21,206 nt of DNA, taken from positions 1-21,206 of the forward strand of contig CAIYNT010000204.1 in the NCBI GenBank assembly GCA_903927605.1, written 5' to 3'. This DNA is from an uncultured Holophagaceae bacterium (GTDB taxonomy: Bacteria > Acidobacteriota > Holophagae > Holophagales > Holophagaceae). Shown in pieces: positions 1 to 8,639 of this stretch. The position numbers and the translations under genes were made by a program. How positions within the stretch are numbered: the first letter of the stretch is position 1; each line of letters starts with the position of its first letter. The notes beneath the pieces were generated by a model, which had not been told where the DNA came from, searched no databases, and saw only the letters and a program-made list of their open reading frames with translations.

Positions 1-863
1 CCAGTTGCGATTACAGCGAGGACATCCGCATCTCCAAGGAGATCCTCGACCGCAGCGCCGATGCCTATCGCAAGATCCGCAACACCCTGCGCTTCCTGCT
101 GGGCGCCCTGGCGGATTTCGATCCTGCGAGGGATGCCGTGGCCGCCACCGATCTCGCACCCCTGGATCGCTGGGTGCTGGGCGCCTTCGCCCGCGCTACT
201 GCCGAGGCGCGAGATGCCTACACGCGCTTCGAGTTCCACCGTGCCACCCAGGCCATCCATGGTTTTTGCCAACTGGAACTCTCCGGCCGCTACTTCGAGA
301 TCATCAAGGACCGCCTCTACTGTGATGCGCTGAATTCGCCCCGCCGTCGCAGCTGCCGCCAGACCTGCTGGGAGCTGGTCAAGGGCCTCTGCACCCTGCT
401 GGCCCCGGTCATGAGCTACACCGCCGACGAGGCCTGGGAGCAGATTCCGGGGGCGGAAGGCAGCGTCCACGAGCAGCGGTTCCCGGAGCTCATCGCTTCC
501 CTGGAAGCCCCAGAATGGGGAAAACTTTGGCAGGTGCGAGAAATTGTCCAGATGTCCGCTGAACCCGTACGTGCAAGCAGGACCATCGGCACGAGCTTGG
601 ATGCGAAAGTGGAAGTCATGCTCAGAGAAAACAAGGATGCCTTACTCCTTTCATCAATAGGAGAGTCATTGGATGACCTGCTCGTTGCTTCTGAAGTGAC
701 TATCAGGATTGATCCATCCATGAATGCCTCCATCGGTGCCATTGCTGAAGTGGAACCTGATCCCCGCACCAAATGCCCCCGCTGCTGGAACCACAAGGGC
801 GGCCACGGCAAAGATGAAGACGTGGCGCTCTGCGGTCGTTGTGCCGAAGTGGTGGTGGCCTAG
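1..863 (+). CDS. ileS: Isoleucyl-tRNA synthetase, C-terminal part (5' end outside window)
   Basis: This is the 3' part of a class I isoleucyl-tRNA synthetase, which charges tRNA-Ile in the cytoplasm. The frame is open from base 3, so the catalytic Rossmann domain lies off the left edge. The visible part starts in the anticodon-binding helical domain with the family signature SEDIRISKEIL followed by ADAYRKIRNTLRFLL. It ends in a zinc-finger-like tail with two CxxC pairs (CPRCWNHK and CGRCAE), typical of bacterial IleS. The TAG stop at 861-863 shares its G with the GTG start of lspA, so the two genes are translationally coupled, a widespread ileS-lspA order. Bases of about 540-760 are much richer in A+T than the rest and use rare codons (TTA, ATA, AGG, repeated TCA). 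The protein there still reads as IleS, so this is an oddity of the DNA and not an insertion. Confidence 0.96.
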   Translation, partial: SCDYSEDIRISKEILDRSADAYRKIRNTLRFLLGALADFDPARDAVAATDLAPLDRWVLGAFARATAEARDAYTRFEFHRATQAIHGFCQLELSGRYFEIIKDRLYCDALNSPRRRSCRQTCWELVKGLCTLLAPVMSYTADEAWEQIPGAEGSVHEQRFPELIASLEAPEWGKLWQVREIVQMSAEPVRASRTIGTSLDAKVEVMLRENKDALLLSSIGESLDDLLVASEVTIRIDPSMNASIGAIAEVEPDPRTKCPRCWNHKGGHGKDEDVALCGRCAEVVVA

Positions 864-1354
864 TGCGTCGTCTGCTCTGGCTGCTACTGCCCGCGGGCGT
901 ACTCGCGATGGATCTCGGTTCCAAGGCCTGGATCCTGACCCTCCTGGCTGAAGGTGAGTCGAAACCCGTCATCAAGGGCTTCTTCTACCTCTCGCTGGGG
1001 TTCAACCGGGGCGCCATCTTCGGGAGCCTCACCTGGGTTCCGGCCGCCGCTCGGTTCATCCTTTTCACTGTGGCAGGGCTGGCCGCCTTGTTCATCATCG
1101 GCCGGATGTTCCTGGAGAAGAGTACGCCCACCTGGGATCGGGTGGCCCTGGGCTTCATCCTGGGAGGGATTCTGGGGAACAGTCTCGACCGTTACCTGCG
1201 TGGGGCGGTGGTGGACTTTCTCGATTTTGTCTTTGGCGGCTGGCACTATTGGAACTTCAACCTCGCGGACAGTTTCATCCTTGTGGGGGCCGTACTCTAC
1301 GCCTTGCGGATGCTCGTAGCAGCGAAGACAGAGCCACAGACGAAAGAGAACTGA
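863..1354 (+). CDS. lspA: Lipoprotein signal peptidase (signal peptidase II)
   Basis: LspA is the inner-membrane aspartyl protease that removes signal peptides from diacylated prolipoproteins. The protein is 163 residues long, normal for the family, with four hydrophobic segments. The conserved blocks appear in order: MDLGSKAW near the N-terminus, FNRGAIFG, GNSLDRY, and the two catalytic aspartate regions VVDFLDF and FNLADSFI. I chose the GTG at 863 because it overlaps the ileS stop (TAGTG) and gives a short first transmembrane segment. The longer open frame upstream would run inside ileS. Convergent repeats and a T-run follow the stop. Confidence 0.96.
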   Translation: MRRLLWLLLPAGVLAMDLGSKAWILTLLAEGESKPVIKGFFYLSLGFNRGAIFGSLTWVPAAARFILFTVAGLAALFIIGRMFLEKSTPTWDRVALGFILGGILGNSLDRYLRGAVVDFLDFVFGGWHYWNFNLADSFILVGAVLYALRMLVAAKTEPQTKEN

Positions 1355-1356
1355 TC

Positions 1357-1438
1357 TACCACGGATGAACACAGATGAACACAGATGAACACTGATTGAA
1401 CAGGTTCAGATCTGCGTTCATCCGTGTTTATCTATGGT
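1357..1438. repeat. Palindromic intergenic repeat with 10-bp tandem units
   Basis: Four imperfect head-to-tail units of about 10 bp follow the lspA stop: ACGGATGAAC (1361-1370), ACAGATGAAC (1371-1380 and 1381-1390) and ACTGATTGAAC (1391-1401). The 23-base stretch 1358-1380 is the reverse complement of 1416-1438 with four mismatches, so the whole unit can fold back on itself. Sequences of this wording (CCACGGATGAACAC...) are, to my recollection, seen between genes in many unrelated environmental bacteria; I cannot search to confirm this. It fills nearly all of the 88-bp gap between the convergent lspA and DUF1028 genes. It may be a dispersed repeat that also serves as a terminator. Confidence 0.75.
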
Positions 1439-1444
1439 TTTTTT
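1358..1444 (+). terminator. Probable intrinsic terminator of ileS-lspA
   Basis: The imperfect inverted repeat 1358-1380/1416-1438 is followed directly by seven T residues (1438-1444) on the plus strand, the layout of a rho-independent terminator after lspA. The loop is long (35 bases) and the stem has mismatches, so efficiency is uncertain. Confidence 0.45.
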
Positions 1445-2417
1445 ATTGCGCCTCGATGGTCGTCAGCAATGCTGGATCTTTCGGTAGTTGATCCACGTCG
1501 GCGAGTCTTGGCACGAGCCGCTTCCAGAAGGGCTCGGCGGCAAAGACCTGCTTGAAGAGGGGCAGGGCCTCGTTCGGTTTGCCGCTGGAGGCCAGGGCGA
1601 CGGCCTGCCAGAAGGGCATCTCCCAAATCCCGGGAGCCAGCTTGGCGGCAGCCGCGTAGGCGGTCTTGGCTTCAACCCACTTTCCCGCCGTCACGAAGCC
1701 ATCGCCTTCGTCCATGAGCCGATAGGCGCGGCGCAGCTGGATGAGGCGGCCCAGTTCCTTCAGCGGGTCAGGGTTGTCCTCCACGCGTAGATCAAACAAA
1801 CGATCATTCCAGGGTTGGCCTGACGCCTTGCCCTTGACGATCAGGATCGCCGCGCTCTGCCTGCCACGGATGTCACCGCCCTCGGCTTGGGCGGCGCGGA
1901 GGGCCGCCAGTAAACGATCTGCGAGATCGCCCGTGGCCGACCGGTAGGCCTTGGCCATGGCGGGCCAGACTGTGGCCTTGTCCATGAGGTTGGCTTCCAC
2001 CGTGAAGCCTTCTCCCACTTCCTGTCCCGCTGCCTGGATGCACTTGGCGCCGGTGTGGGCCGCCACCCGGCCCTGGGCGTCGACCATGGCCACCTGGCGG
2101 ACTTCGCGGTCGGCGTCGGCCGCCAGCAACGCCTTCAACGCCTCCGGAGCGGACTTGCCCCCCTTCATCAGTGCAAGGCCAAGGGCCCCATAACTGGGGT
2201 CCACGAAGCTCTGGGTGGCCACGGCCCCGACACCGGACTCGGCCCAGGGGACGGAGCTGCCCACGGAGAACCAATGGCTCTGCACGGCCACGCCAAGATC
2301 TCCCGTGATTGGATCTCGCGCCACTATGGAATAGGTATGCACGGGGCGGCGCGGGACTTCGCCTGCACCGACAGGAAGAAACAGGACGGCCAAGAGGAGA
2401 AAGGCGATGGGACGCAT
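1443..2417 (-). CDS. Exported DUF1028 family protein with C-terminal helical-repeat extension
   Basis: The protein is 324 residues. Residues 1-19 form a signal peptide (MRPIAFLLLAVLFLPVGAG). The DUF1028 domain follows at about 27-220, with the hallmark strings TYSIVARD, GVAVQSHWFSVG, VPWAESGVGAVATQS, PSYG and CIQAAGQEVG. DUF1028 is related to Ntn-hydrolases; the conserved serine after TY could be the nucleophile once processed, but no substrate is established. The last 100 residues are helical and read like one or two TPR units (GKWVEAKTAYAAAAKLAPG, SGKPNEALPLFKQVFAAEP). In other bacteria DUF1028 proteins are often followed by a peptidoglycan-binding segment, so a periplasmic role is plausible. 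The gene is monocistronic here: convergent with lspA across the repeat and divergent from the DUF1684 gene. The ATG at 2415-2417 opens the signal peptide. Confidence 0.88.
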   Translation of the reverse strand: MRPIAFLLLAVLFLPVGAGEVPRRPVHTYSIVARDPITGDLGVAVQSHWFSVGSSVPWAESGVGAVATQSFVDPSYGALGLALMKGGKSAPEALKALLAADADREVRQVAMVDAQGRVAAHTGAKCIQAAGQEVGEGFTVEANLMDKATVWPAMAKAYRSATGDLADRLLAALRAAQAEGGDIRGRQSAAILIVKGKASGQPWNDRLFDLRVEDNPDPLKELGRLIQLRRAYRLMDEGDGFVTAGKWVEAKTAYAAAAKLAPGIWEMPFWQAVALASSGKPNEALPLFKQVFAAEPFWKRLVPRLADVDQLPKDPALLTTIEAQ

Positions 2418-2488
2418 GGGTACTCCGGACAGGGGGGATGGTGCCCTTCATCCTAGAAGGAATCCCGTCACCGCAAAGCGCTGGTACG

Positions 2489-3382
2489 ATGGCTCCCATG
2501 CGCCTCGCCCTTGTTCTTGCTTCCCTCATTCTGTCCGCTTCAGCCGCACCAGCCCAGAACGTCTATCGAGCCTCGGTGGATGCCTGGCATGCAGGGCGCC
2601 TCGCCCGGCTGACGGCTGAGGATGGTTGGCTGACCCTCATCGGCCGGGACTGGTTGAACCCCGGTGAGAACACGCTGGGGTCGGCGCCGGGTTCCACCGT
2701 GCTGTTGCCCGATTGGGCCGCCCCCGCCAATGCGGGCTGGTTCATCCTGGAGGGCACAAAGGTGCACTTCCGGCCGTTTCCCGGGGGTGGCGTTCTCTTG
2801 AATGGGAAGCCAGCGATCGAAGCCATCCTGACGTCCGACGCGGACGGGAAGCCGGACATCCTGCAGGCTGGGCGGGTGCGGTTCTATGTGATCCGCCGGG
2901 GAGACCGGTTCGGCATCCGCATCAAGGATCCGGAAGCACCTACTCGCAAGGCCTTCCATGGTGTGCCGCGGTATCCCGTGGACCTAGCCTGGCGCGTGGA
3001 AGCGGACTTTATTCCCTATGCCACACCGCAGATCCGTCCCATCTCAACCGTGCTGGGGACTACGGAGCCCATGACTACGCCAGGCTTGCTGCGGTTCAAA
3101 GTGGGGGGCCGCGAGATGACGCTTGAGCCCATGGTGGAGGATCCGGAACATCCTGAGCTCTTTCTGATCTTCAAGGACGCTACCAGCACCCACGGCACTT
3201 ATCCGGCCGGGCGATTTCTTTACGCGGATATGCCCAAGAACGGCAAGGTGACCCTGGATTTCAACCGCGCCTTCAACCCGCCTTGTGCCTTTTCAAATTT
3301 TGCCACATGCCCTTTGCCACCGGAGCAGAACCACCTGACCATCGCCGTCATGGCAGGCGAGAAGGATCCTGGTCTGCATTGA
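2489..3382 (+). CDS. Exported DUF1684 family protein
   Basis: This is a DUF1684 protein of about 297 residues, function unknown. The start gives a signal peptide (MRLALVLASLILSASAAPAQ). The family core follows: DGWLTLIGRDWLNPGENTLG early, RFGIRIKDP in the middle, and a highly conserved C-terminal block with AGRFLYADMP, LDFNRAFNPPCAFSNFATC, PLPPEQN and AGEK. The two cysteines in that block are family-typical. Two in-frame ATGs three codons apart (2489 and 2498) both fit; neither has a well-spaced Shine-Dalgarno, and the second gives a cleaner signal peptide. The 71-bp gap to the divergent DUF1028 gene must hold promoters for both. The stop lies one base from the convergent histidine kinase stop, leaving no room for a terminator. 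Confidence 0.88.
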   Translation: MAPMRLALVLASLILSASAAPAQNVYRASVDAWHAGRLARLTAEDGWLTLIGRDWLNPGENTLGSAPGSTVLLPDWAAPANAGWFILEGTKVHFRPFPGGGVLLNGKPAIEAILTSDADGKPDILQAGRVRFYVIRRGDRFGIRIKDPEAPTRKAFHGVPRYPVDLAWRVEADFIPYATPQIRPISTVLGTTEPMTTPGLLRFKVGGREMTLEPMVEDPEHPELFLIFKDATSTHGTYPAGRFLYADMPKNGKVTLDFNRAFNPPCAFSNFATCPLPPEQNHLTIAVMAGEKDPGLH

Positions 3383-3383
3383 T

Positions 3384-4529
3384 TTATAGACCCGAGTTGC
3401 GGGCTCGTGGGATCTCAACCACGAACAGACTTCCTCTGGGCGGGTTTTCTTCCACCCAGATCCGCCCCTCGTGGGCTTCGGCCACCAGCTGGCAGAAGGC
3501 AAGGCCGAGGCCCGAACCGGAACGGGTGCTGTGCTCCTTTTCTTCGAGGCGGACGAATTTCCCGAAGACCTGTCCGCGCAAGTGCTCGGGGATTCCTCGG
3601 CCCTGATCCCGCACCTCCAGACGCACACCATTCTCTGCAGGCTGGGCTTCGATCCGTGTATGGCTGCCGGGGGGTGAATACTTCAGGGCGTTGTCGAGGA
3701 GGTTCAGCAGGAGCCTCCGGAGGAAATCTTGATCGGCCTCGACCTCCAGGCCCGCCGGGCAGTCCCAGGACAGCTCGTGGTTCCGATGCTGGGCCTGGGA
3801 TTCCACTTCCCTCAGCAGGCTGGGGATCCAGCTTCTCAGCGGGATGAGAGTCTTATGGAGGTCCAGTCCGACCTGCTCAGCTCGTCCGATATCAAGGATG
3901 TTCTCGATCATCCGTCCCATGTAGTGCGCCGTGTCCCGGAGTCGAAGGAACTGGGTCTGGGCGTTGGGGTCCTGGTTGTCCCCGGTGCCGAGAAGGTCCA
4001 GACCCATCTGGATGGCTGACAGGGGATTCTTCAGATCGTGCACGATGAATCCGAAGAGCTGCTCTCGTTGCTTATGGAGATCCAGCAGGTTATCCCTCTC
4101 TGTCTGAATTTCCGCCTGGAGCCGCTTGAGCCGCATGAGGCTTCGGATCCTGACAATCAGTTCCGCCGCGAGCACAGGTTTCCGCAAGAAGTCATCCCCC
4201 TTGACTTGGAAGGCCAGGGCATGGATATCCGGGCGTTCATCTCCGGTCAGGAACAGGATGGGCAGCAGTTCGCCGTTCGGCAGATCGCGGATCTGGCGGC
4301 AGACTTCCAGCCCATCCATGTCGGGCATCTGAATATCCAGGAGGACCAGGTCCGGTTTGTAGGATGGGAGAAGTGCCAGGGCTTCTCGGCCTCCCTCTGC
4401 TGTTTCCACCTGGTAGTGGCCGCGCTCCAACATGCCACGCAGGCTTCGGCGCGCCAGAGGATCGTCATCGACCACGAGGATCCGGGCCCCGTAATCAGCA
4501 CGACGAATGAAAATGGGCTCGCCATTCAT
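3384..4529 (-). CDS. Soluble receiver-histidine kinase (response regulator receiver + HisKA + HATPase_c)
   Basis: A 381-residue signalling protein with no membrane segment. Residues 15-130 are a receiver domain: acidic pocket D21-D23, phospho-acceptor D65 in LLDIQMPDMDG, T95 and K117 (RKP). A coiled-coil linker (about 133-160) leads to a HisKA domain with the phospho-accepting H164 in FIVHDLKNPLS. The ATPase domain shows the N box (NLLDNALKYS, N276/N280), the G1 box DQGRGIP (D308) and the G2 box SGSGLGLA (about 338-344). All catalytic residues are present, so it should autophosphorylate, with activity gated by its own receiver. A receiver at the N-terminus instead of a sensor suggests an internal relay component fed by another kinase. 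No partner regulator is adjacent. ATG 4527-4529 has GAGG six bases upstream, inside a possible hairpin. Ligand and output are unknown. Confidence 0.93.
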   Translation of the reverse strand: MNGEPIFIRRADYGARILVVDDDPLARRSLRGMLERGHYQVETAEGGREALALLPSYKPDLVLLDIQMPDMDGLEVCRQIRDLPNGELLPILFLTGDERPDIHALAFQVKGDDFLRKPVLAAELIVRIRSLMRLKRLQAEIQTERDNLLDLHKQREQLFGFIVHDLKNPLSAIQMGLDLLGTGDNQDPNAQTQFLRLRDTAHYMGRMIENILDIGRAEQVGLDLHKTLIPLRSWIPSLLREVESQAQHRNHELSWDCPAGLEVEADQDFLRRLLLNLLDNALKYSPPGSHTRIEAQPAENGVRLEVRDQGRGIPEHLRGQVFGKFVRLEEKEHSTRSGSGLGLAFCQLVAEAHEGRIWVEENPPRGSLFVVEIPRARNSGL

Positions 4530-4534
4530 GCCTA

Positions 4535-4568
4535 ACCTCGGAAGGCTCTTCGGGATCTGATCCGAGGT
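4535..4568 (-). promoter_or_regulatory. Hairpin enclosing the ribosome-binding site of the receiver-histidine kinase gene
   Basis: On the minus strand the leader contains ACCTCGG (4568-4562) and, 20 bases later, its exact complement CCGAGGT (4541-4535). The second arm holds the GAGG that is the only good Shine-Dalgarno for the kinase start at 4529, at six-base spacing. Folded, the stem would hide the ribosome-binding site. Seven base pairs with a 20-base loop is modest, so a regulatory role is only suggested. Confidence 0.35.
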
Positions 4569-4608
4569 ACTAAAATTTCGGCATGAAAGTCATAAGATCG
4601 GGGAAGGG

Positions 4609-5007
4609 CTACCCCTTTACGACCCCATCCACATAGACCCATTTCTCGTGTTCCCGGGCGAAGGTGCTGGTTTCAATGTGGAGACTGCGTCGTCCATTGG
4701 CCTGGATGCTGGCGTGGAAGGTGACGAGGCCGGTGTCGTCGGCCTTGCCGCCTTTCTCCTTGCTGACGATCTTGAGGCCCACGCAGCTGACGGCCTTGCA
4801 GTATTCAACCAGTTCCTCCCGGTTTTCATCTGCACGCTTGGCTTCGGAGCGAGTGGAGATCAGGTAGTCCACCTTGGCCATGGCGTAAGCGGAAAAGCGC
4901 GAGCGCATCAGCTGCTCTGCTGTTTCAGGCAGGACATTGCCTGCGTGAAAGGGCCCACAGCAGCGATCATAGGGTTTCTTGGACGTGCAGGGGCAGGGAC
5001 GGGACAT
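4609..5007 (-). CDS. ychJ: YchJ family protein (UPF0225, SEC-C-type cysteine motif)
   Basis: A 132-residue protein of the YchJ/UPF0225 family. The N-terminus has the metal-binding cysteine cluster CPCTSKKPYDRCCGPFH (C5, C7, C16, C17, with a histidine), related to the SEC-C zinc motif. The family string TAEQLMRSRFSAYAMAKVDYL follows, then an NTF2-like body. E. coli YchJ carries a second cysteine cluster at the C-terminus; this protein does not and ends soon after the fold (WVYVDGVVKG). The biochemical role is not established; the motif suggests zinc binding. The ATG at 5005-5007 lies one base downstream of the hutU stop, so it is probably co-translated with hutU, although no functional link is known. 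Confidence 0.9.
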   Translation of the reverse strand: MSRPCPCTSKKPYDRCCGPFHAGNVLPETAEQLMRSRFSAYAMAKVDYLISTRSEAKRADENREELVEYCKAVSCVGLKIVSKEKGGKADDTGLVTFHASIQANGRRSLHIETSTFAREHEKWVYVDGVVKG

Positions 5008-5008
5008 T

Positions 5009-6673
5009 TCAGCCCTTCATCGGAATATGCAGGCCGATCAATTCGGCGTGCTCGCGGGCGGTCTCGTAGCCCGCATCGGCATGGCGGAAGACGCCGGTGG
5101 CGGGGTCATTCCAAAGCACCCGGGCCAGGCAGCGGTCGGCGCGCTCGGTGCCATCGGCCACGATGACCACACCCGCGTGCTGGCTGTAGCCCATGCCCAC
5201 GCCACCTCCGTGGTGGATGCTGACCCAGGAGGCGCCCCCCGCCACGCTGGTCATGGCGTTGAGGAAGGCCCAGTCGGACACGGCATCCGAGCCGTCCTTC
5301 ATGGCCTCGGTCTCGCGGTTGGGGCTCGCCACGCTGCCGCTGTCCAGGTGGTCGCGGCCGATGACGATAGGCGCCTTCACCTTGCCGGTCCGCACCAGCT
5401 CGTTGAATTTCAGGCCCGCCAGGTGACGCTCACCGGCCCCGATCCAGCAGATACGTGCGGGCAGGCCCTGGAAGGCGATCTTCTCCTTCGCGGCCTTCAG
5501 CCAGCGGAGCAGGCCTTCGTTTTCGGGGAACAATTCCATCATCGCGGCATCAGTGACGGCGATGTCCTCCGGATCACCGGAGAGTGCCACCCACCGGAAG
5601 GGGCCGATGCCCTTGCAGAAGAGGGGCCGGATGAAGGCGGGCACGAAGCCCGGGAAGGCGAAGGCGTTCACGCACCCGGCCCGCTGAGCCTGGGCGCGAA
5701 TGTTGTTGCCATAGTCGAAGGTCACGGAACCTCGGCACTGGAATTCAATCATGGCCTCCACATGGGTCCGCATGGAGGCGAGCGCCCGCTGCACGTAGGC
5801 TTCAGGCTGCTCCCGACGCATCACGGCAGCCTGTTCCAGCGAGAGGCCAGCGGGGATGTAGCCGTTGTATTCGTCATGAGCCGAGGTCTGATCGGTGACG
5901 AGCTGGGGCAGGAAGCCACCCTTCAGGATTTCAGGCAGGAGTTCCGCGGCGTTGCTCAGCAGGCCGATGCTGCGGGCCTCCTTGGCGTCCACGTACTGGT
6001 GCACCAGAGCCAGGGCGGTGTCCAGATTGTCCGTCCATTCATCCAGGTAGCGGGTGTCGATGCGTTTCTGGATGCGGGTCGGGTCCACTTCGATGCAGAG
6101 GGCCACGCCGCCATTCATGGTGACCGCCAGAGGCTGGGCGCCACCCATGCCGCCGAGACCCGCCGTGAGGGTCCAGGTGCCGGCCAGGGTGCCGTTGAAG
6201 TGCTGACGTGCCGCTTCGGCGAAGGTTTCATAGGTGCCCTGCACAATGCCCTGGCTGCCGATGTAGATCCAGCTGCCGGCAGTCATCTGGCCGTACATCA
6301 TCAGGCCCTTCTGGTCGAGCTCACGGAAGATCTCCCAGGTGGCCCACTTCGGCACCAGGTTGGAATTGGCGATGAGTACCCGGGGTGCGTCGGGATGAGT
6401 CTTCACTACGCCCACCGGCTTGCCACTCTGCACCAGCAGCGTCTCGTCATTGTTCAGGTGCTTCAACTCCTTCACGATGGCGTGGAAACAGTCCCAGTTG
6501 CGGGCGGCCTTGCCCAGGCCGCCGTAAACCACTAGATCCTCGGGGCGCTCGGCTACCTCGGGATCCAGGTTGTTCATGAGCATGCGCAGGGCCGCTTCCT
6601 GCACCCAGCCCTTGCAGTGCAGGTGAGTGCCGCGGGGGGCGGTGATGACGGGGGACTCAGAAGCCGTGGACAT
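5009..6673 (-). CDS. hutU: Urocanate hydratase (urocanase)
   Basis: HutU converts urocanate to 4-imidazolone-5-propionate, the second step of histidine breakdown, using tightly bound NAD+ as an electrophile. The protein is 554 residues, matching the usual 550-560. Visible signatures include [14 protein letters not shown], the NAD-binding [18 protein letters not shown], the active-site region [12 protein letters not shown], and [15 protein letters not shown] near the C-terminus. I chose ATG 6673 because GGAG sits five bases upstream and this gives the family's normal N-terminus; the frame is open a further 30 codons without family similarity. No hutH, hutI, hutG or hutF is in the window, so the rest of the pathway must be elsewhere. 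The gene sits 49 bp after the ferredoxin/MBL gene and one base before ychJ. Confidence 0.97.
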   Translation of the reverse strand: MSTASESPVITAPRGTHLHCKGWVQEAALRMLMNNLDPEVAERPEDLVVYGGLGKAARNWDCFHAIVKELKHLNNDETLLVQSGKPVGVVKTHPDAPRVLIANSNLVPKWATWEIFRELDQKGLMMYGQMTAGSWIYIGSQGIVQGTYETFAEAARQHFNGTLAGTWTLTAGLGGMGGAQPLAVTMNGGVALCIEVDPTRIQKRIDTRYLDEWTDNLDTALALVHQYVDAKEARSIGLLSNAAELLPEILKGGFLPQLVTDQTSAHDEYNGYIPAGLSLEQAAVMRREQPEAYVQRALASMRTHVEAMIEFQCRGSVTFDYGNNIRAQAQRAGCVNAFAFPGFVPAFIRPLFCKGIGPFRWVALSGDPEDIAVTDAAMMELFPENEGLLRWLKAAKEKIAFQGLPARICWIGAGERHLAGLKFNELVRTGKVKAPIVIGRDHLDSGSVASPNRETEAMKDGSDAVSDWAFLNAMTSVAGGASWVSIHHGGGVGMGYSQHAGVVIVADGTERADRCLARVLWNDPATGVFRHADAGYETAREHAELIGLHIPMKG

Positions 6674-6722
6674 GGGGACTCCGGTAGAACACACCAGTTT
6701 CCCACGGGCCGCCAGCGAAGCA

Positions 6723-7583
6723 TCAAAGGTGTCGGAGCGCACGGATGGCCGCCTCCAGTTCACCTCTCATGGCAACGGGGCTGTGGGTCCGGTGGAGGCT
6801 GCCGTGGCCGGGCAGTACCCAGGTGAAATCGAAAGCCAGCAGCCTTTCCAGACTGTCAAGCTGCTGTTCCCAGGAGTGCCAGTTGTAAGCGCGGGAGGCA
6901 GAGAGGCGGGCCTTGTCCGGGTTCCACCAGAGGTGGTCGCCAGTGAAGAGAAAATCCCGGTACAGCAGGCAGACGCTTCCGGCGGTGTGGCCCGGAGTTG
7001 GAATCAGCAGCAGGTCATCGGCGAGAGGGATGGGGTCGTTGCCCTCCACCATCCGTTCCAGGCCTAGGAGGCCGTCATTGCGGTGCATGACTCGCTCGCA
7101 GCCGAAGCGTGCATGGAAGGTGGCGTGGTCCGCCACGTCGTCCTGGTGGCTGAGCACCAGCATGGCGACGCCGCCCAGGGCCTCCAGGTTCCTCATGAGC
7201 GGCTCCGCGGCCCGAGGGGAATCCATGAGGACGTTGCCTTCCGGACGGCGGATCAGGTAGCTCCAGGCGCCGAAGCTCTTGTCGCTGGTGTAGCCGCAGA
7301 AGGAGACACCATCAGCAAGGAGTTGGGGGAAAGAGAGGGAGGCCTCAGCGATGGCGGCCTTGTCATCCGTGCCGATGGAGCTTACCGGACAGGCCACCAG
7401 GGCCATGGAGGCCCGCAGCCGGACTTCAGCATCGCTGGGTTGCGCGTGAACCCGCGCGTGGCCACCGCCATCTGCGAAGGTGCCTGGCGCGAACTGGTAG
7501 CAGGTGCCGCAGTCGATGCAGCTGTGGTCCACGAAGAAGGGCCCCGGCACGTTGTCTGGATGGGCATCTGCACGGCGGGCCAT
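6723..7583 (-). CDS. Ferredoxin-like / metallo-beta-lactamase fold hydrolase fusion
   Basis: A 286-residue two-domain protein. Residues 15-75 form a small iron-sulfur domain with CIDCGTC (C22, C25, C28) and a fourth cysteine in VACPVSSIG (C65), enough for one [4Fe-4S] cluster. Residues 90-286 are a metallo-beta-lactamase fold with [10 protein letters not shown] in place of the classical HxHxDH, then [15 protein letters not shown] and LPGHGS. The second histidine of the first metal motif is replaced by aspartate, which I recall as typical of this ferredoxin-MBL subfamily (also in cyanobacteria and plants). The metal set may therefore differ from that of a standard dinuclear zinc enzyme. Substrate is unknown. 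AGGAGG lies just upstream of ATG 7583. The aldo/keto reductase stop is 19 bp upstream, so the two are probably co-transcribed. Confidence 0.88.
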   Translation of the reverse strand: MARRADAHPDNVPGPFFVDHSCIDCGTCYQFAPGTFADGGGHARVHAQPSDAEVRLRASMALVACPVSSIGTDDKAAIAEASLSFPQLLADGVSFCGYTSDKSFGAWSYLIRRPEGNVLMDSPRAAEPLMRNLEALGGVAMLVLSHQDDVADHATFHARFGCERVMHRNDGLLGLERMVEGNDPIPLADDLLLIPTPGHTAGSVCLLYRDFLFTGDHLWWNPDKARLSASRAYNWHSWEQQLDSLERLLAFDFTWVLPGHGSLHRTHSPVAMRGELEAAIRALRHL

Positions 7584-7602
7584 GGGCCCTCCTGGCGCAA
7601 AG

Positions 7603-8592
<990 letters not shown>

Positions 8593-8609
8593 GTGAACCT
8601 CCTTCATCC

Positions 8610-8639
8610 ATTATGATCTCGAGAAAAATGAGTTCACAA
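8610..8639 (-). promoter_or_regulatory. Possible sigma-70-type promoter of the aldo/keto reductase gene
   Basis: On the minus strand TTGTGA (8639-8634) and CATAAT (8615-8610) are separated by 18 bases, four of six and five of six matches to the -35 and -10 consensus. Transcription would start a few bases before the Shine-Dalgarno, giving a very short leader. The local A+T richness fits, but such matches arise by chance. Confidence 0.35.

Noticed and set aside
1241..1260. TGGCAC-N-TTGG string considered as a sigma-54 promoter
   Set aside because: The GG/GC spacing is not right and it lies inside lspA with no gene start following.
1361..1401. Tandem GATGAAC units considered as a CRISPR fragment
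   Set aside because: Units are only 10 bp, directly abutting without spacers, and no cas gene is near.
4979..6535. Long plus-strand open frame opposite hutU
   Set aside because: It is antisense to a complete, well-conserved urocanase. Its peptide is rich in H, G, A and V with no domain, as expected from the complement of GC-rich codons.
6674..6763. 30-codon N-terminal extension of hutU
   Set aside because: It has no family similarity, whereas the internal ATG at 6673 has GGAG at five-base spacing and gives the normal protein length.
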